Assembly: GCA_963726715.1 (NCBI GenBank)
Contig: CAVSDF010000014.1
Coordinates: 62,001-126,000, forward strand
Source of the DNA: CAVSDF01 sp963726715
Lineage (GTDB): Bacteria; Bacteroidota; Rhodothermia; Rhodothermales; BA12
Direction: 5' to 3'
DNA: 64,000 nt
Part shown: piece after piece, positions 49,755 through 60,137 of the stretch
Position numbering within the stretch: position 1 is the first letter of the stretch
Layout of the letters: each line of letters opens with the position of its first letter
The notes under the pieces: generated by a model
What the model was told of the DNA's origin: nothing
The model's database searches: none
Seen by the model: only the letters and a program-made list of their open reading frames with translations
Made by a program: the position numbers and the translations under genes

Positions 49755-49805
49755 CCTCCCCCGCGGTCGCCGGGGAGGACCGCTGCGGAGCGCGTCCAGC
49801 GCGCA
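49755..49805. repeat. family E repeat, copy 2
   Basis: CACCTCCCCCGCGGTCG, GGGGAGGACCGCTGCG and GAGCGCGT align with the copy at 24548-24600. It lies just before the gene fragment at 49842. Confidence 0.5.
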
Positions 49806-49841
49806 GCGGCAGGTGGGGGTCGCCGCGACCGCACCCTCGAC

Positions 49842-50572
49842 GTGGCCGCGTACGGGGAATTGACCGAACGCGTCGAGGTGAAGGCCCGCCTCGTCACATC
49901 CAAATCCATCGACGGCGCGCCGCGGCAGATGGCGCTCGGCGGCTCGTTCGACCTGTTCTACGGCGACTTTTTCGCCTCGAACGAGCGCCTCAGCATTCGC
50001 GGACGGCTCCCGCCGCAGGGACGGCCACGCCGACGCTCTTTTCCGGCGGCGTCCTCATCGACCCGACCGCCCTCGGCGACTTCCGCCCGCGCCTCGCCCG
50101 TCGCAACCACCGACACGCGCATCATCCGCCTGCACGACCTCTCGGCGGACTTCTCCGCCGCGCCGTTCGAGGGTCTCGCGGAGGTCGTCCAGACGCTCAC
50201 GAGCTATGTGCCCGCACCCAAACCGGTCTCCTTCTCCGCGCACATCTTTCCCACGGCAGGCGGCATCACACCATCCTCGCGCCCATCTTCCTGGCGGTCG
50301 GGCAGAGCTTCCCGGTGCAGCAGATCCGCTCGCAGCCGGGAACGACGGACGGCGTGGCGTCGCTCGTCGTCACGCGATTCGGGCCGGGCGGCGCCTCGCA
50401 GCCGTTCGCGGGGGTGACGGGCGAGTTCGTGCTCGACGCCTCCGAGGGGTCGGCGACGGACCTCAAAAGCACGTTCTTCCTGCGCGGCGTCCGCGTGCAG
50501 GGCTTCGGCGACGCGCGCGGCACGGCCTCGCTCGATTTCTCCGGCACCGCGACGGCGGCGCAGCGGGGCTGA
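49842..50572 (+). CDS. hypothetical beta-rich protein, start uncertain (frameshifted)
   Basis: Segments with coding character are VAAYGELTERVEVKARL, GGSFDLFYGDFFASNERLSIRG, SGGVLIDPTALGDFRP, TRIIRLHDLSADFSAAPFEGL and FAGVTGEFVLDASEGS, ending FSGTATAAQRG. They lie in alternating frames with shifts near 50020, 50100 and 50265. The beta-strand pattern suggests a secreted or lipid-linked sandwich domain. No signal peptide is visible: the frame upstream runs into repeat E, so the native N terminus may be lost or the gene may be a remnant. The GTG at 49842 is only a working start. Confidence 0.45.
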
Positions 50573-50764
50573 CTGCGGGCGATGGGGCGCGGGAGGGTGG
50601 GCGATGCGACGGGCGGGGGAACGCCGCGACGACCGGAGCCAGACCGACGCCCCTCTGCGTCCCCGATCCGGCGGCGGCGCCCCGGTACACGCCGGCGGCG
50701 GGTGCTCCCCCATAGGTTCGCATCCCGAAGGCGCCTTTTCACCTGCGTCGTGCGACCGGTGGTG

Positions 50765-50772
50765 TACTTTCG
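50765..50772 (+). promoter_or_regulatory. candidate -7 element for the PIG-L deacetylase gene
   Basis: TACTTTCG followed by GGG, 33 bases before the ATG; the same GTACTTTCGGG sequence precedes mraZ on the other strand. Confidence 0.4.
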
Positions 50773-50804
50773 GGGATTCCCTCCTCTGCTGCCCTCCTTT
50801 CTCA

Positions 50805-51479
50805 ATGGCCCCTGGCTGGCTGGACCGCGTCCTCGTCCTCGCCCCCCACGTCGACGACGAGACGATCGGATGCGGCGCCCTTCTCGCCTCGCTCGGCGAC
50901 CGCGCGAGCGTCCGCATCTTCGGCACGTCTGACTACGAACCCCTCGCCGGTGAGCCGGTGACGCGCCCGGTGCGCACCGCCGAACTCGGCGCCGCGATGG
51001 CCGCCCTCGGCGTCACGGACTACGGCGTGCTCTACGACGGCGCCGAGCGCAACCTCGCGGGCATCGGGCGCGCGGCCCTCGTCTCGCGCCTCGACGACCT
51101 CCTCGCCGAGATCCGCCCGACGGCCGTCTTCACCGCCCTGCCCTCGCACCACCAGGACCACACCGAGGCCTTCCAGGCGACGCTCTCGGCCCTGCGGATG
51201 CGCCCGTCGCTCTACAGCCTGCGCGCCGTCCTCGCCTACGAGTACCCGCACGCCGACCTCTACCCCGGCGCCCACCCCGAGAGCGGCTTCGTCTACTTCG
51301 ACGGATCGGCCCACGTCGACGCCAAGCGCGCGGCCCTGACGGCGCACGCCTCGCAGCTCACCCCGCACCCCGACCGCTGGCTCGACGCCGACCTCGTGAT
51401 GAAATGGGGCGAGAAGCGCGGCATCGAATCCGGCACCGCCTTCGCCGAGAAATTCTACCTCCTCCGCTTCTGCTTCTGA
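50805..51479 (+). CDS. PIG-L / LmbE-family deacetylase
   Basis: An intact 224-residue protein. VLVLAPHVDDETIGCGALL (about 9-27) carries the PHxDDE zinc motif, and SHHQDHTEAFQ gives the second His pair (HxxH). Members remove N-acetyl groups from GlcNAc-linked substrates such as GlcNAc-PI, mycothiol or bacillithiol precursors. The last residues are aromatic (FYLLRFCF). The gene is alone and converges on yhbY, with 3 bases between the stops. A bacillithiol or glycan role is possible but unproven. Confidence 0.88.
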   Translation: MAPGWLDRVLVLAPHVDDETIGCGALLASLGDRASVRIFGTSDYEPLAGEPVTRPVRTAELGAAMAALGVTDYGVLYDGAERNLAGIGRAALVSRLDDLLAEIRPTAVFTALPSHHQDHTEAFQATLSALRMRPSLYSLRAVLAYEYPHADLYPGAHPESGFVYFDGSAHVDAKRAALTAHASQLTPHPDRWLDADLVMKWGEKRGIESGTAFAEKFYLLRFCF

Positions 51480-51482
51480 CGC

Positions 51483-51779
51483 TCAGGCGAGGCGGATGAC
51501 GGGCGTCTCGGGATGCGGACGGTAGAGGACGACGGTGCGCCCGGTCGCCGCGACGAACGCGGCACCGTCGATGGCGGCCGCGAGGGCCTCGCCGATGGCG
51601 CGGGGAACGTCAGGGGCCGTCTCCAGGACGCGGATTTTCAGCAGTTCGCGCGTGCGGAGGGCTTCGGTGGCCGCCGCGACGCCTGCGTCGGTGGCGCCTT
51701 CCTTGCCGATGTGCAGCAGGACCTTGGCGCCGTGGGCGAGGCCGCGCAGCGTGGCGCGCTGCTTCGAGGAAAGGGTCAC
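51483..51779 (-). CDS. yhbY: YhbY-family CRM-domain RNA-binding protein
   Basis: An intact 98-residue single CRM domain. It begins LSSKQRATLRGLAHGAKVLLHIGKEG, with the GxxG-type loop GKEG, followed by LRTRELLKIRVLE and ATGRTVVLYRP. YhbY binds precursors of the large ribosomal subunit. The size is exactly that of the family. Confidence 0.92.
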   Translation of the reverse strand: MTLSSKQRATLRGLAHGAKVLLHIGKEGATDAGVAAATEALRTRELLKIRVLETAPDVPRAIGEALAAAIDGAAFVAATGRTVVLYRPHPETPVIRLA

Positions 51780-51881
51780 GGTCGGATCGGAAAAGAGGGA
51801 CAGCCTTGCACCCGCCCACCGCCGCTCCGGTTCGCCCGCGCCTGTGACGCCGCCGTGGATCTCGCGCGTCCCGGCAGGCGC

Positions 51882-54800
51882 TCAGCGGACGACGGTGACG
51901 ACGCGCGTGGACGAGGCCCTGCCGCCGCCCTCGACGCGCACCACGTAGACGCCCGCGGCCAGCCCCGACACGTCGAGCGTCGCCGTGTAGAGGCCCGGCG
52001 CCTGCTCGCCACCTGCGACGCGCGCCACTTCGCGCCCGAGCGTGTCGTAGAGACGGACCGAAACGCGAGACGCCGTGGCGACCCCGTAGCGCACCACCAC
52101 CGCCTGACGCGCCGGGTTCGGGTAGACCGCCTCGATGCCCGCCTCCGACGCCTGCGCACGCTCCACCTCCACGCCGACGCCCGTCTGCCCCGCCACCCCG
52201 ACGCGCTGCACGGCCCGCCGCGCAACCGCGCCCGCCGTCGTGCTCGCCGTCGAGATGCGGTAGAGGCCCGACGAGCCGCCCGCCGATGCCGACGTGTCGC
52301 GCGCGGCGACCGTCCACGTCGCCTCCACGCTCTGGCCGGGCGCGAGCGTGCCGATTGTCCGGGCGGCGGCGCTGGTCAGGCGAAGCACCGCCACCGGGCC
52401 GCCGGTCGTGTCGCCGTCGGCGGTGAAGGTGACGGTGACGCCATCGGCGGCCACGGTCCCGGCATTCGTCACGCGGGCGCGGACGGTGACGGTGCCCGGT
52501 GCGATGGACGATGGAAGGCCGACGCCCGGATCGGTGACGACGAGCGTCGGCGGCGCGGAGACGCCTGCTCGGGTCGCCTGCGCGGCGTTGAAGGCGGCGC
52601 GGAGCGAGTCGAGCGCCACGTGCACGCGCGGGATGCGGGCGAGGACGGTGTCGGCGATGCCGGTGATCGGGCCGTCGAGGGGGCCGCCGGTGGAGATGCC
52701 GTCGGGGTCTTCGGCCAGTTTGGGAACGAGGTGCGGCAGCAGGCCGGCGTAGAGGCGCAGGCCGTCGCCCGCGAGCACGCCTGCGCGCCCGAGCAGACGG
52801 CGCTGCGCCGACGCCACGGCATCCGACGCGGGGGCGAGGGCGGAGAGTTCGGCGTGCGTCTGGTCGAGGGCGCGGCGCAGACCGCTGTCGGCGCGGAGGA
52901 GGCTGTCGGTTGCCACGCGGGCGTCGTCGCGGGTGCCCGTCTGCACCGCCGTGCGCACGGCGCCGAGGTGCGCGGCGTAGCGGTCGAGCGCCGGAAGGAC
53001 CGTCTGCGCCGCTGCCTGCTCCATCGCCAGCGACGACGCGTGGGCCACAGTGGGGCCGGGCAGCTCCGTCGCGGCGCCGGCAACCGGCGGCAGGCCGTAG
53101 GCGAGCGCCACGAGCGACGGCGAGTCCGACGAGGCCGCCCGGTGCAGCGCCCGCACGTTCAGCACCTCGTCGACGGCCAGACCCGCGAACGAGACGCCGC
53201 GGATGACCGCTCCCGCCGCCGCCGCGATCTGCGCCCCCGGAATCCGCCCGACCACGAGCGTCAGGTCGCCGAAGTCCGCCCAGCCCTTCGCCGTCGCGAG
53301 CACCGCCGTCGAGGCGCTCAGGCGCTCGTCGAGGCGCTGCGCGGATTCGTTGGCGCGCGTGAGCGAGGCCTCGAAGCCGGCGCGCGGCGTGCCCAGCCCG
53401 GCGAACGTGCGCGCGTGCTGCGCCGCCGCGTCGAGGTCGTCCTGCGTCTGCCCGATGTAGACGGCGTCGACGAGCGGCCCGGCGGTCTTCTCCACGACCG
53501 TCTCGATGAGCGTGCCCAGGAACGCCTTGCCGCCCTCGCCGACTTTGCGTGTGGCGATGCCGTCGCCGATGCCCTTGGTGGCCGCCTCGCCGAGCCACGA
53601 CCATGCGGTGTTCCACGGACTCGGAAGCGCGCTCTCCACCGTCCCGCTGAAGGCCAGGTACGCCCCGTGCAGGCCGCTGTTGCCCGCCTGCGTGAGGGCG
53701 AGGGCGATGGCGCGCAGCACCTCGCCGCCGCCGGTCGCGAACACGTCGCTGGCGTCGTTCTGGATCTGCTGCTGCACCTGCTGGATGGCTTTCTGCCCCG
53801 CGAGCAGTGTCGTGACGGCCTGCACGCCGACGCTCGCCACCTGATTGGCGAGGGGCGTCTCGCTCTCGTGGAGCGTCACCGAGGCCCTCGACCGACGCGA
53901 CGAGGCGCCCGAGGTGCTCGTCGCGCTGCCGGTGAACGGCGGGAGCTTCGGCGAGGACGCGGAACCACGCGGTCCGCAGACTGCGCACGCTCGTGGTGTC
54001 GTATTCGAGCAGCGCGTCGCCGATCTGGCGCAGGATCGGCAGGTCGGCGACGCTGCTCGTGGCGAGCGTCTTCACGGTCACGTTCAGGCGCCGGACCAGG
54101 TCAAGGGGGAGGGTGAGCGTGGTGTCGGCGATGGCGTCGGGGCGGAGGGCCTGGTAGGTGCGCGCGAGGCCGGTGCGCAGGTCGCGCAGAACGACGTCGG
54201 CGGGGAGGGAGGGGTCGAAGCCGTTCGCAGAGGCGAGCGGGAGGGCGATGCGTCCGTCGGCGCCGGTGGTGTCGGTCACGGAGACGCGGCCGCGCACCGT
54301 CACCTCGACGCTGTCGAGCGGAGACCCGCCCGCCCGAAGCGCGTCACGTCGCGGACGGCGAGCCGTGGCGCGGCCATCGACACGACCCACGCGTCCTCGC
54401 CGTCGCCGCCCGATGGAACGTGCAGCGCCGCCCCGGTGACGATTACCTGATCGGGCCTCCGCTTGACGAGGGCCGAGTCTGCACCGGCAGCACGCGTCAG
54501 CAGCGGTGTCAGCGGACGGAGACCGCCTTCGCGCCTCCAGACCTGTGGCGCTTCTCCCGCGCCGAAGCAGTTGACGACCACGAGCGCATCGTCGATCTCG
54601 TTGCCTTGGACGCCAGCGGTGGCGTGCGCACTCCTTGCCGGGCCGGGCGAGGACCGTCTCCGCGCCATCGTTCGTGTCGCGGATGCGCACCGACCATGTC
54701 GTCGCATCGCCCGGATCGGGGACGTAGACGTGGTGCCGGAGCGAGGGCGAGGTGGCCAGAAGATTCGCAGTGGGTGCCAGGTGCGCTACCGACGGGGCCA

Positions 54801-55703
54801 CGCCCGCGCCTGAGCGCCCGCTCCACTCGCGGGTCTGGGAGGCGCTGTTGTAGAACGAATGCACCACGTCTCCCGCCTCCGAGGCCGCCTCCGTCCCCGC
54901 CGACAGGTACGGCTCCACGGTCTGCGGGCGCGGGGCAAGGCGCGTCAGGCTCCCGTTGGGGTGGGCCTGCACGAACGACACCGTCACGCCCTGACTGGAG
55001 TTCCCCGTGAACAGGCTCCCAAAGAGCCACACGCCGTCGTTCGACACGTCCTGGATGTCAAGCATCTCGTCGTCGTAGGTGTTGATGGCCGTTTCCCCGG
55101 TGGCGTCTCGTGAGGAGGAGTTGGTCCGCCCGTAGATCTGCCGCTCGCCTTGAGCGGACGACCAGAGGAAGACCTCGTACAGGCTGGACTCTGTGCAGGG
55201 GCCTTGCTCAAGGTTGCAGAAGCCTGCGGGTGGGTTCTCTCTGTTCCGGACGTAGACCACTTGGTTTCCGTCGTCCGAGACGGCTGTGACGTGGACCGTG
55301 TGACGAAGCCTGTTTGCGCTCTCCGCACGGGCCAGTTCGTCGCACGCCTCCCTCGACTGTCCAGCGCCAGATGACGTTGGAACGCGTGAAGACGATTGCG
55401 CGCCCGTTGTCGGAAATGCGGGCGATGCCGGCCTCATCGAAGCGTCCGATGAGGCGACCGCCGCCGCCCTCGGTCCAGTGGTAGAGGTAGATTCTCGTCT
55501 CCTTTCGTGACCATGAGCGCCGCCGCGTCGCCCGTCCGGTGTAACGACGACCTGAGCGAACTGCAGCTCGCTCACGTCGCCAAGCGTCGTGGGCAGCGGG
55601 ATGCGGTGGAAGGTCTGGGCAGCGGCGGGAGAGGCCAGCAGGGCGGAAAACGCCAGCACGAGCCAGGCGCGGCAGGCGAGGAACGGCGTAGGAAGCGAAG
55701 CAT
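51882..55703 (-). CDS. large secreted multi-domain T9SS cargo protein (frameshifted)
   Basis: About 1270 residues. The signal peptide (LACRAWLVLAFSALLASPAAAQ) is recovered after a shift near 55685, with start MLRFLRR at 55703. The N-terminal half looks like a beta-propeller with PDG and SDDG turns (VTAVSDDGNQVVYVRNRENP, DIQDVSNDGVWLFG). A regulatory-type sandwich (VTVRGRVSVTDTTGADGRIALPL), about 450 mostly helical residues, and a CARDB-type domain (VTVRARVTNAGTVAADGVTVTF) follow. The end is a T9SS sorting domain (YPNPARQAVVVRYG, YDTLGREVARV). Shifts lie near 55495, 55360, 54700-54300 and 53885. Function unknown; surface display or release is expected. Confidence 0.75.
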
Positions 55704-55826
55704 GGGACGGACGCGGACGAAGGGTTGCCCGGTACTTCGGAATCCGGTCCGCGCAACGGGGCCACGGCGGCGAAGAAAAAGAATCGGCGTATCCTCCGGA
55801 CGCCCCGCGCACCTCCGACTGCCGCC

Positions 55827-56368
55827 ATGCCCGCGCCTGCCCCCGCCTTCGACGACGCCTACGACGACCTGCACCGGCTCGCGCATGCGCTCGTGCAGCG
55901 CCGCACGCCGGGGGCGACGCTCAACGCCACGGCGCTCGTTCACGAGGCGTTCCTGCGCATCGACGGTCTCAGCGCCAACGACCGCGCGCACCTCTTCGCC
56001 CTCGCAGCGCGGGCGATGCGCTTCGTGCTCGTCGACCACGCCCGCGCCCGCACGGCGGCCAAGCGCGGCGGCGCGGCGCGGCGCGTCACGCTCGGCGAGG
56101 CCGACGGGCGTGGCCGACGCTCCGCGCCGACGAGGTGCTGGCGCTCGACGACGCCCTCACACGCCTCTCGGACGAACACCCGCGCCTCGGCGCCCTCGTC
56201 GAACTGCGGTTCTTCGGCGGGATGACGTACGAGGAGGTCGCCGAGGCGCGCGGCGTGTCCGTGCGCACGGCCAAGCGCGAGTGGGCGCTCGCCCGCGCCT
56301 GGCTGCACCGCGCCCTGCACGACGACCGTTCTCCCGGCTTGCCGGACTCCACAGGCTCCGCGCTGTAG
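55827..56368 (+). CDS. ECF-type RNA polymerase sigma factor (one frameshift)
   Basis: A sigma factor of the type found beside Ser/Thr kinases (TIGR02999-like). Region 2 begins FDDAYDDLHRLAHALVQRRTPGATLNATALVHEAFLRI, with FALAARAMRFVLVDHARARTAAKRGG. Region 4 (LRFFGGMTYEEVAEARGVSVRTAKREWALARAWL) is in the next frame, joined near 56110. It needs no separate anti-sigma gene nearby; kinases next to such factors probably control them. The kinase gene follows after 118 bases on the same strand. Confidence 0.88.
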
Positions 56369-56486
56369 CGCCGCCATCCCGCAGCGGAGCGCACCAAACG
56401 GCGCCGCTGCGACGCACGGTCCCGGTGACCCATGGCCCTCTGTCGAGCGGTGTTGCGAGATTGGAAAGACCTCCCTCCCCCCGCCC

Positions 56487-58782
56487 ATGCCCGCCCCCCT
56501 CGACCCGGACCGATGGTCCCGCATCGAAACCCTCTTCGCCGACGCCCTCGACCGTCCGGAGGCGGCGCGGGAGGCGTTCGTGCGCGCCCACGCCGGTCCC
56601 GACGCGGCCCTCGCCGACGAAGTGCTCGGCCTGATCGCCCACCACGACGACGCCGAAGCCGCGTGGGGCGAGTCCGCCGCCGACTGGGGCGCGCCGCTCC
56701 TCGCCGACGCCGACCGCCGCGCGGGCGACCGCATCGGCGCGTACGTGCTCGACCACCCGCTCGGGCGCGGCGGAATGGGCACCGTCTGGCGCGCGCACCG
56801 CGACGACGGCGCGACAGATGGCGCGGGCGGCGACCCCGGCGCCCCGTGGCCATCAAGATCGTCCGGCGCGGCCTCGACACCGCCGACGTGCGGCGCCGCT
56901 TCCGGCAGGAGCAGCGCCTGCTCGCGGCCCTCGACCACCCCGGCATCGCGCGCCTGCTCGACGGCGGCGTAACCGACGACGGGCTGCCGTACGTCGTGAT
57001 GGAGTACGTGGCCGGCGAGCCCATCGACGCGTACTGCGACCGCCGCCGCCTCGAGCGTGCCCGACCGCCTGCGGCTCTTCCAGCAGGTCTGCGAGGCGGT
57101 GCAGTACGCCCACCAGCGGCTCGTCGTCCACCGCGACCTCAAGCCCTCCAACCTCTTCGTCGTGGACGACGGCGGCGGACCGCGCGTCAAGCTGCTGGAC
57201 TTCGGCATCGCCAAGGTTCTCCAGCCCGACGAGATGGGCCTGTCGCGGCTGCTCACGCGCGCCGAGCAGCGCCTGCTCACGCCCGCCTACGCCAGCCCCG
57301 AGCAGCGCACCGGGGCGCCCGTCACGACGGCCTGCGACGTGTACGGCCTCGGCGTGCTGCTCTACGAACTCCTCACCGGCCACCTGCCCTTCCCCGCCCC
57401 GCCGGTGGCGATGGACGCGCCGCCGCGCCCGTCCGACATCGTCCGGCAGCGCCGCACCGAGACGCGCGCCGACGGCGTGGCCCGCGACGTGACGCCCGGC
57501 GCGGTGGGCCGGGCGCGCGCGCCTGGACCCGGAGCGCCTGCGCCGCACGCTCTCCGGCGACCTCGACACGGTCGTGCTCATGGCGCTGCGCCGCGAGCCC
57601 GAGCGGCGCTACGCCTCGGCAGCGCAGATGGCCGAGGACATCGAGCGCCACCTCGCGGGCGTGCCGGTACGGGCGCGCCCAAGCACCGCGCGGTACCGCG
57701 CCGGGCGTTTGTGCGGCGGCACCGCGCGGGGGTGGCCGTGGCGGTGGGGCTCGTTCTGCTACTGGCGGGATTTGCCGGGGCGATGGCCGCCGAGCGCACC
57801 CGCACCGCCCGCGAGGCGGCCAAGGCCCGCGCCGTCGCCGACGTGCTCGCGAGCCTCTTCGACGCCGCCAACCCGATGGTCTCCGACGGCGACACCGCCA
57901 CCGTCCACGACGTGCTGCGCCGCGCCGAGCCGCGCGTCCGCGCCACCCTCGCCGGACCAGCCCGAGGCGCTCGCCGAAGTCCTCGGCGTCATCGGGCGCG
58001 CGTACCGCGAGCAGACCGACTTCGCCCGCGCCGACTCCGCCCTCCGCGACGCCCTCGCCCTCCACCGCCGCACCGACCCGCGCAGCGACGCCACCGCCGC
58101 CGCCCTCGGGGACCTCGCCACGCTCGCCTTCATGCGCGGCGACCTCGACGATGCCCTCGCGAGTGCCCGCGCGCACCTCGCCCTCGTGCGCGAGCGCCAC
58201 GGCCCGCGCGACCTGCGCGCCGTGCCCGCCCTCGCGCGCATCGCCGCCATCCACCTTCAGGCCCACCGCCTCGACTCCGCCCGTGCCACCCTCGACGCCG
58301 GCCTCGCCCTCACGCGCCCGAGCCGCGAGACGACCCCCGACGCCTACCTCCAATTCGCCGGTCTCGACGGATGGTACGCGGCGCTCACCGGCGACCACGC
58401 CGCGGCGGTGCGCGTCGCGCGCGAGATCCTCGCCCTGCACCGCCGCACCGGCGCGGCCCTCGCCGACATCGCCCTCGCCGAGCGCATCCTCGGCGACCAG
58501 TGCCTGCGCGCCGCCGACCTCGCCTGCGCCGATAGCGCCCTCGCAAGCGCCGACGCCGACTACCGAGTGGTCTTCGGCCCCGACAGCCGCTACGGCGCCC
58601 TCGTCCTCGCCCACCGCGCCGACCTCGCCGCCGCGCGCGGCCAGACCCTCCGCGCCGACAGCCTCTTCGCCACCGCCACCGCCCGCACCGTCGCCCACTT
58701 CGGCCCCGCCAGCCCCGAAGCCCGCGCCACTGCCGATGCCGCCGCCCGCCACCGCGCCGGTCGCCTCGCACCGTCGCGCTGA
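56487..58782 (+). CDS. Ser/Thr protein kinase with TPR-like C terminus (frameshifted)
   Basis: A transmembrane PknB-type kinase. The N-terminal 90 residues are helical (LFADALDRPEAAREAFV), then come the P loop LGRGGMGTVWRA, VAIKIVRRG (catalytic Lys) and VVMEYVAGEPI. HRDLKPSNLFV and LLDFGIAK (DFG) complete the site; the APE region reads TPAYASPEQR. A membrane helix (AVAVGLVLLLAGFAGAMAA) precedes tetratricopeptide-like repeats (AEVLGVIGRAYREQTDFARADSALRDAL). Shifts lie near 56845, 57055, 57505, 57720 and 57955. It probably signals to the ECF factor encoded just upstream. Confidence 0.88.
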
Positions 58783-58820
58783 GCGACAGAACGGTTCACA
58801 TCCGCCCGCTCCCGCAGACC

Positions 58821-58900
58821 GTGTCATTGCGAGGCCCGGAACGGGCCGCGGCCATCCGGGTCGACGGCGCCCGTCGGTCCAGATGGCCACTCCGCCGGGC
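58821..58900. repeat. family D element, degenerate copy 2
   Basis: GTGTCATTGCGAG, GCGGCCATC and AGATGGCCAC match the left arm and the inner arms of the copy at 30521-30610. The right outer arm is lost. It lies in the 250-base gap between the kinase and RNA ligase genes, which holds no other visible feature. Confidence 0.5.
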
Positions 58901-59032
58901 GCCGGGGCAGGATGCGTCGACGCAGAATCCGGGCACAGCGTCCTGCCGCATGGGCCTTGCGCGCGGTGCGGGCGCGCGGCGATCTTGGCGCCGCGTCCGC
59001 CGTTCCACGCCCCGCATTCATCCCCGGCCTCC

Positions 59033-60037
59033 ATGCCCCGCAGCCTCGCCTCCGTCCAGCAGATCCGCAGCCTCTCCCCGATCGCGGGCGCCGACGCCAT
59101 CGAGGTGGCGACGGTGCGCGGGTGGAAGGTGGTCGTGAAGAAGGGCGAGTTCGCGGCGGGCGACCTCGCCGTCTACGTCGAGATCGACGCGTTTCTGCCC
59201 GAGCGGCCCGAGTTCGAGTTCCTCCGCACCTCGTCGTTCAAGACGCTCGACGACGGGCGCGGCGGCTTCCGCCTGCGGACGGTCAAGCTGCGCGGGCAGA
59301 TCTCGCAGGGCCTGCTGCTCCCGCTCGACGCCGTGCCCGACGGCGTTTCGACCGACGAAGGCGCCGATGTCACCGACGCGCTCGGCATCGTCCTCTACGA
59401 ACCGCCGATGCCCGTCTCCGACGACGCGCGCGGTCCGTTTCCGACGTTCGTGCCGCGCACCGAGGAGGAGCGCGTGCAGAACCTCCCCGACCTCTTCGGC
59501 GCCGACCGCCCCGCCGGGCCGCTGTATCTGGCCGAGAAGCTCGACGGAAGCTCGCTCACCGCCTACGTCCGCGGCGACGAGTTCGGCGTCTGCTCGCGCG
59601 CGCTCGACCTCCTCGACACGCCCACCAACCCGTACTGGGCCGCCGCGCGCCGCGCCGGGCTGGAGGCGTCGATGCGGGCGCTCGGGCGGAGCGTCGCCGT
59701 GCAGGGCGAACTCGTCGGCGCGGGCGTGCAGGGCAACCCGTACCGGATGGCCGACACCGCCATCCGCCTGTTCTCCGCTTACGACATCGACGCCCGCGTC
59801 TACCTGCCGCTCGATGACCTCCGCGCCCTCGCCGCCGCCCTCGGCCTCGACACCGTGCCGATCCTCGACGACGCCTTCGTCCTCCCTGACACCCTCGACG
59901 ACATGATCGCCCTTGCCGAAGGCCCGTCGTCGCTGCGCCCCGAGACCACGCGCGAGGGCGTCGTCGTGCGCGCCCACGACCGCAGCGTCTCGTTCAAGGC
60001 CATCTCCAACCGCTACCTCCTGAAGCACGGCGGGTGA
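59033..60037 (+). CDS. ATP-dependent RNA ligase, DRB0094 (Rnl5) type
   Basis: An intact 334-residue nucleotidyltransferase. The N-terminal OB-like module (about 1-130, LASVQQIRSLSPIAGADAIE and GWKVVVKKGEF) is characteristic of the Deinococcus DRB0094 family. Motif I is AEKLDGSSLTAY with the AMP-linked Lys169. Later motifs are VAVQGELVGAGVQGNPY (III region), REGVVVRAHD (IV) and SFKAISNRYLLKH (V). These enzymes seal nicks with RNA on the 3'-OH side and are thought to help repair. The gene lies 100 bases before uvrA on the same strand. Confidence 0.9.
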   Translation: MPRSLASVQQIRSLSPIAGADAIEVATVRGWKVVVKKGEFAAGDLAVYVEIDAFLPERPEFEFLRTSSFKTLDDGRGGFRLRTVKLRGQISQGLLLPLDAVPDGVSTDEGADVTDALGIVLYEPPMPVSDDARGPFPTFVPRTEEERVQNLPDLFGADRPAGPLYLAEKLDGSSLTAYVRGDEFGVCSRALDLLDTPTNPYWAAARRAGLEASMRALGRSVAVQGELVGAGVQGNPYRMADTAIRLFSAYDIDARVYLPLDDLRALAAALGLDTVPILDDAFVLPDTLDDMIALAEGPSSLRPETTREGVVVRAHDRSVSFKAISNRYLLKHGG

Positions 60038-60137
60038 GTGGGGATGTGCGGTCGGCGAGAGGATTCGTCCGCGGCGCGCGTGAACGTGTGCGGCGTGTGT
60101 GCGTTGGCGGTGGGATTCGCCTGACCGACGCTCCCCG

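Larger units (their letters stand above)
49487..49841. other. intergenic region with repeats from families A and E
   Basis: A 355-base divergent gap. It holds a family A palindrome (49624-49650) and, about 100 bases on, a family E copy with an adjoining CCCCTTCGGGG run (49738-49805). No complete gene is seen. The repeats end within 40 bases of the first recognisable codons of the next, N-terminally unclear gene. Confidence 0.6.

Noticed and set aside
47399..50572. A 1057-codon open frame on the plus strand opposite the BatA-like gene
   Set aside because: Shadow of the intact BatA-like gene; only its last part (after about 49842) overlaps real coding segments on the plus strand.
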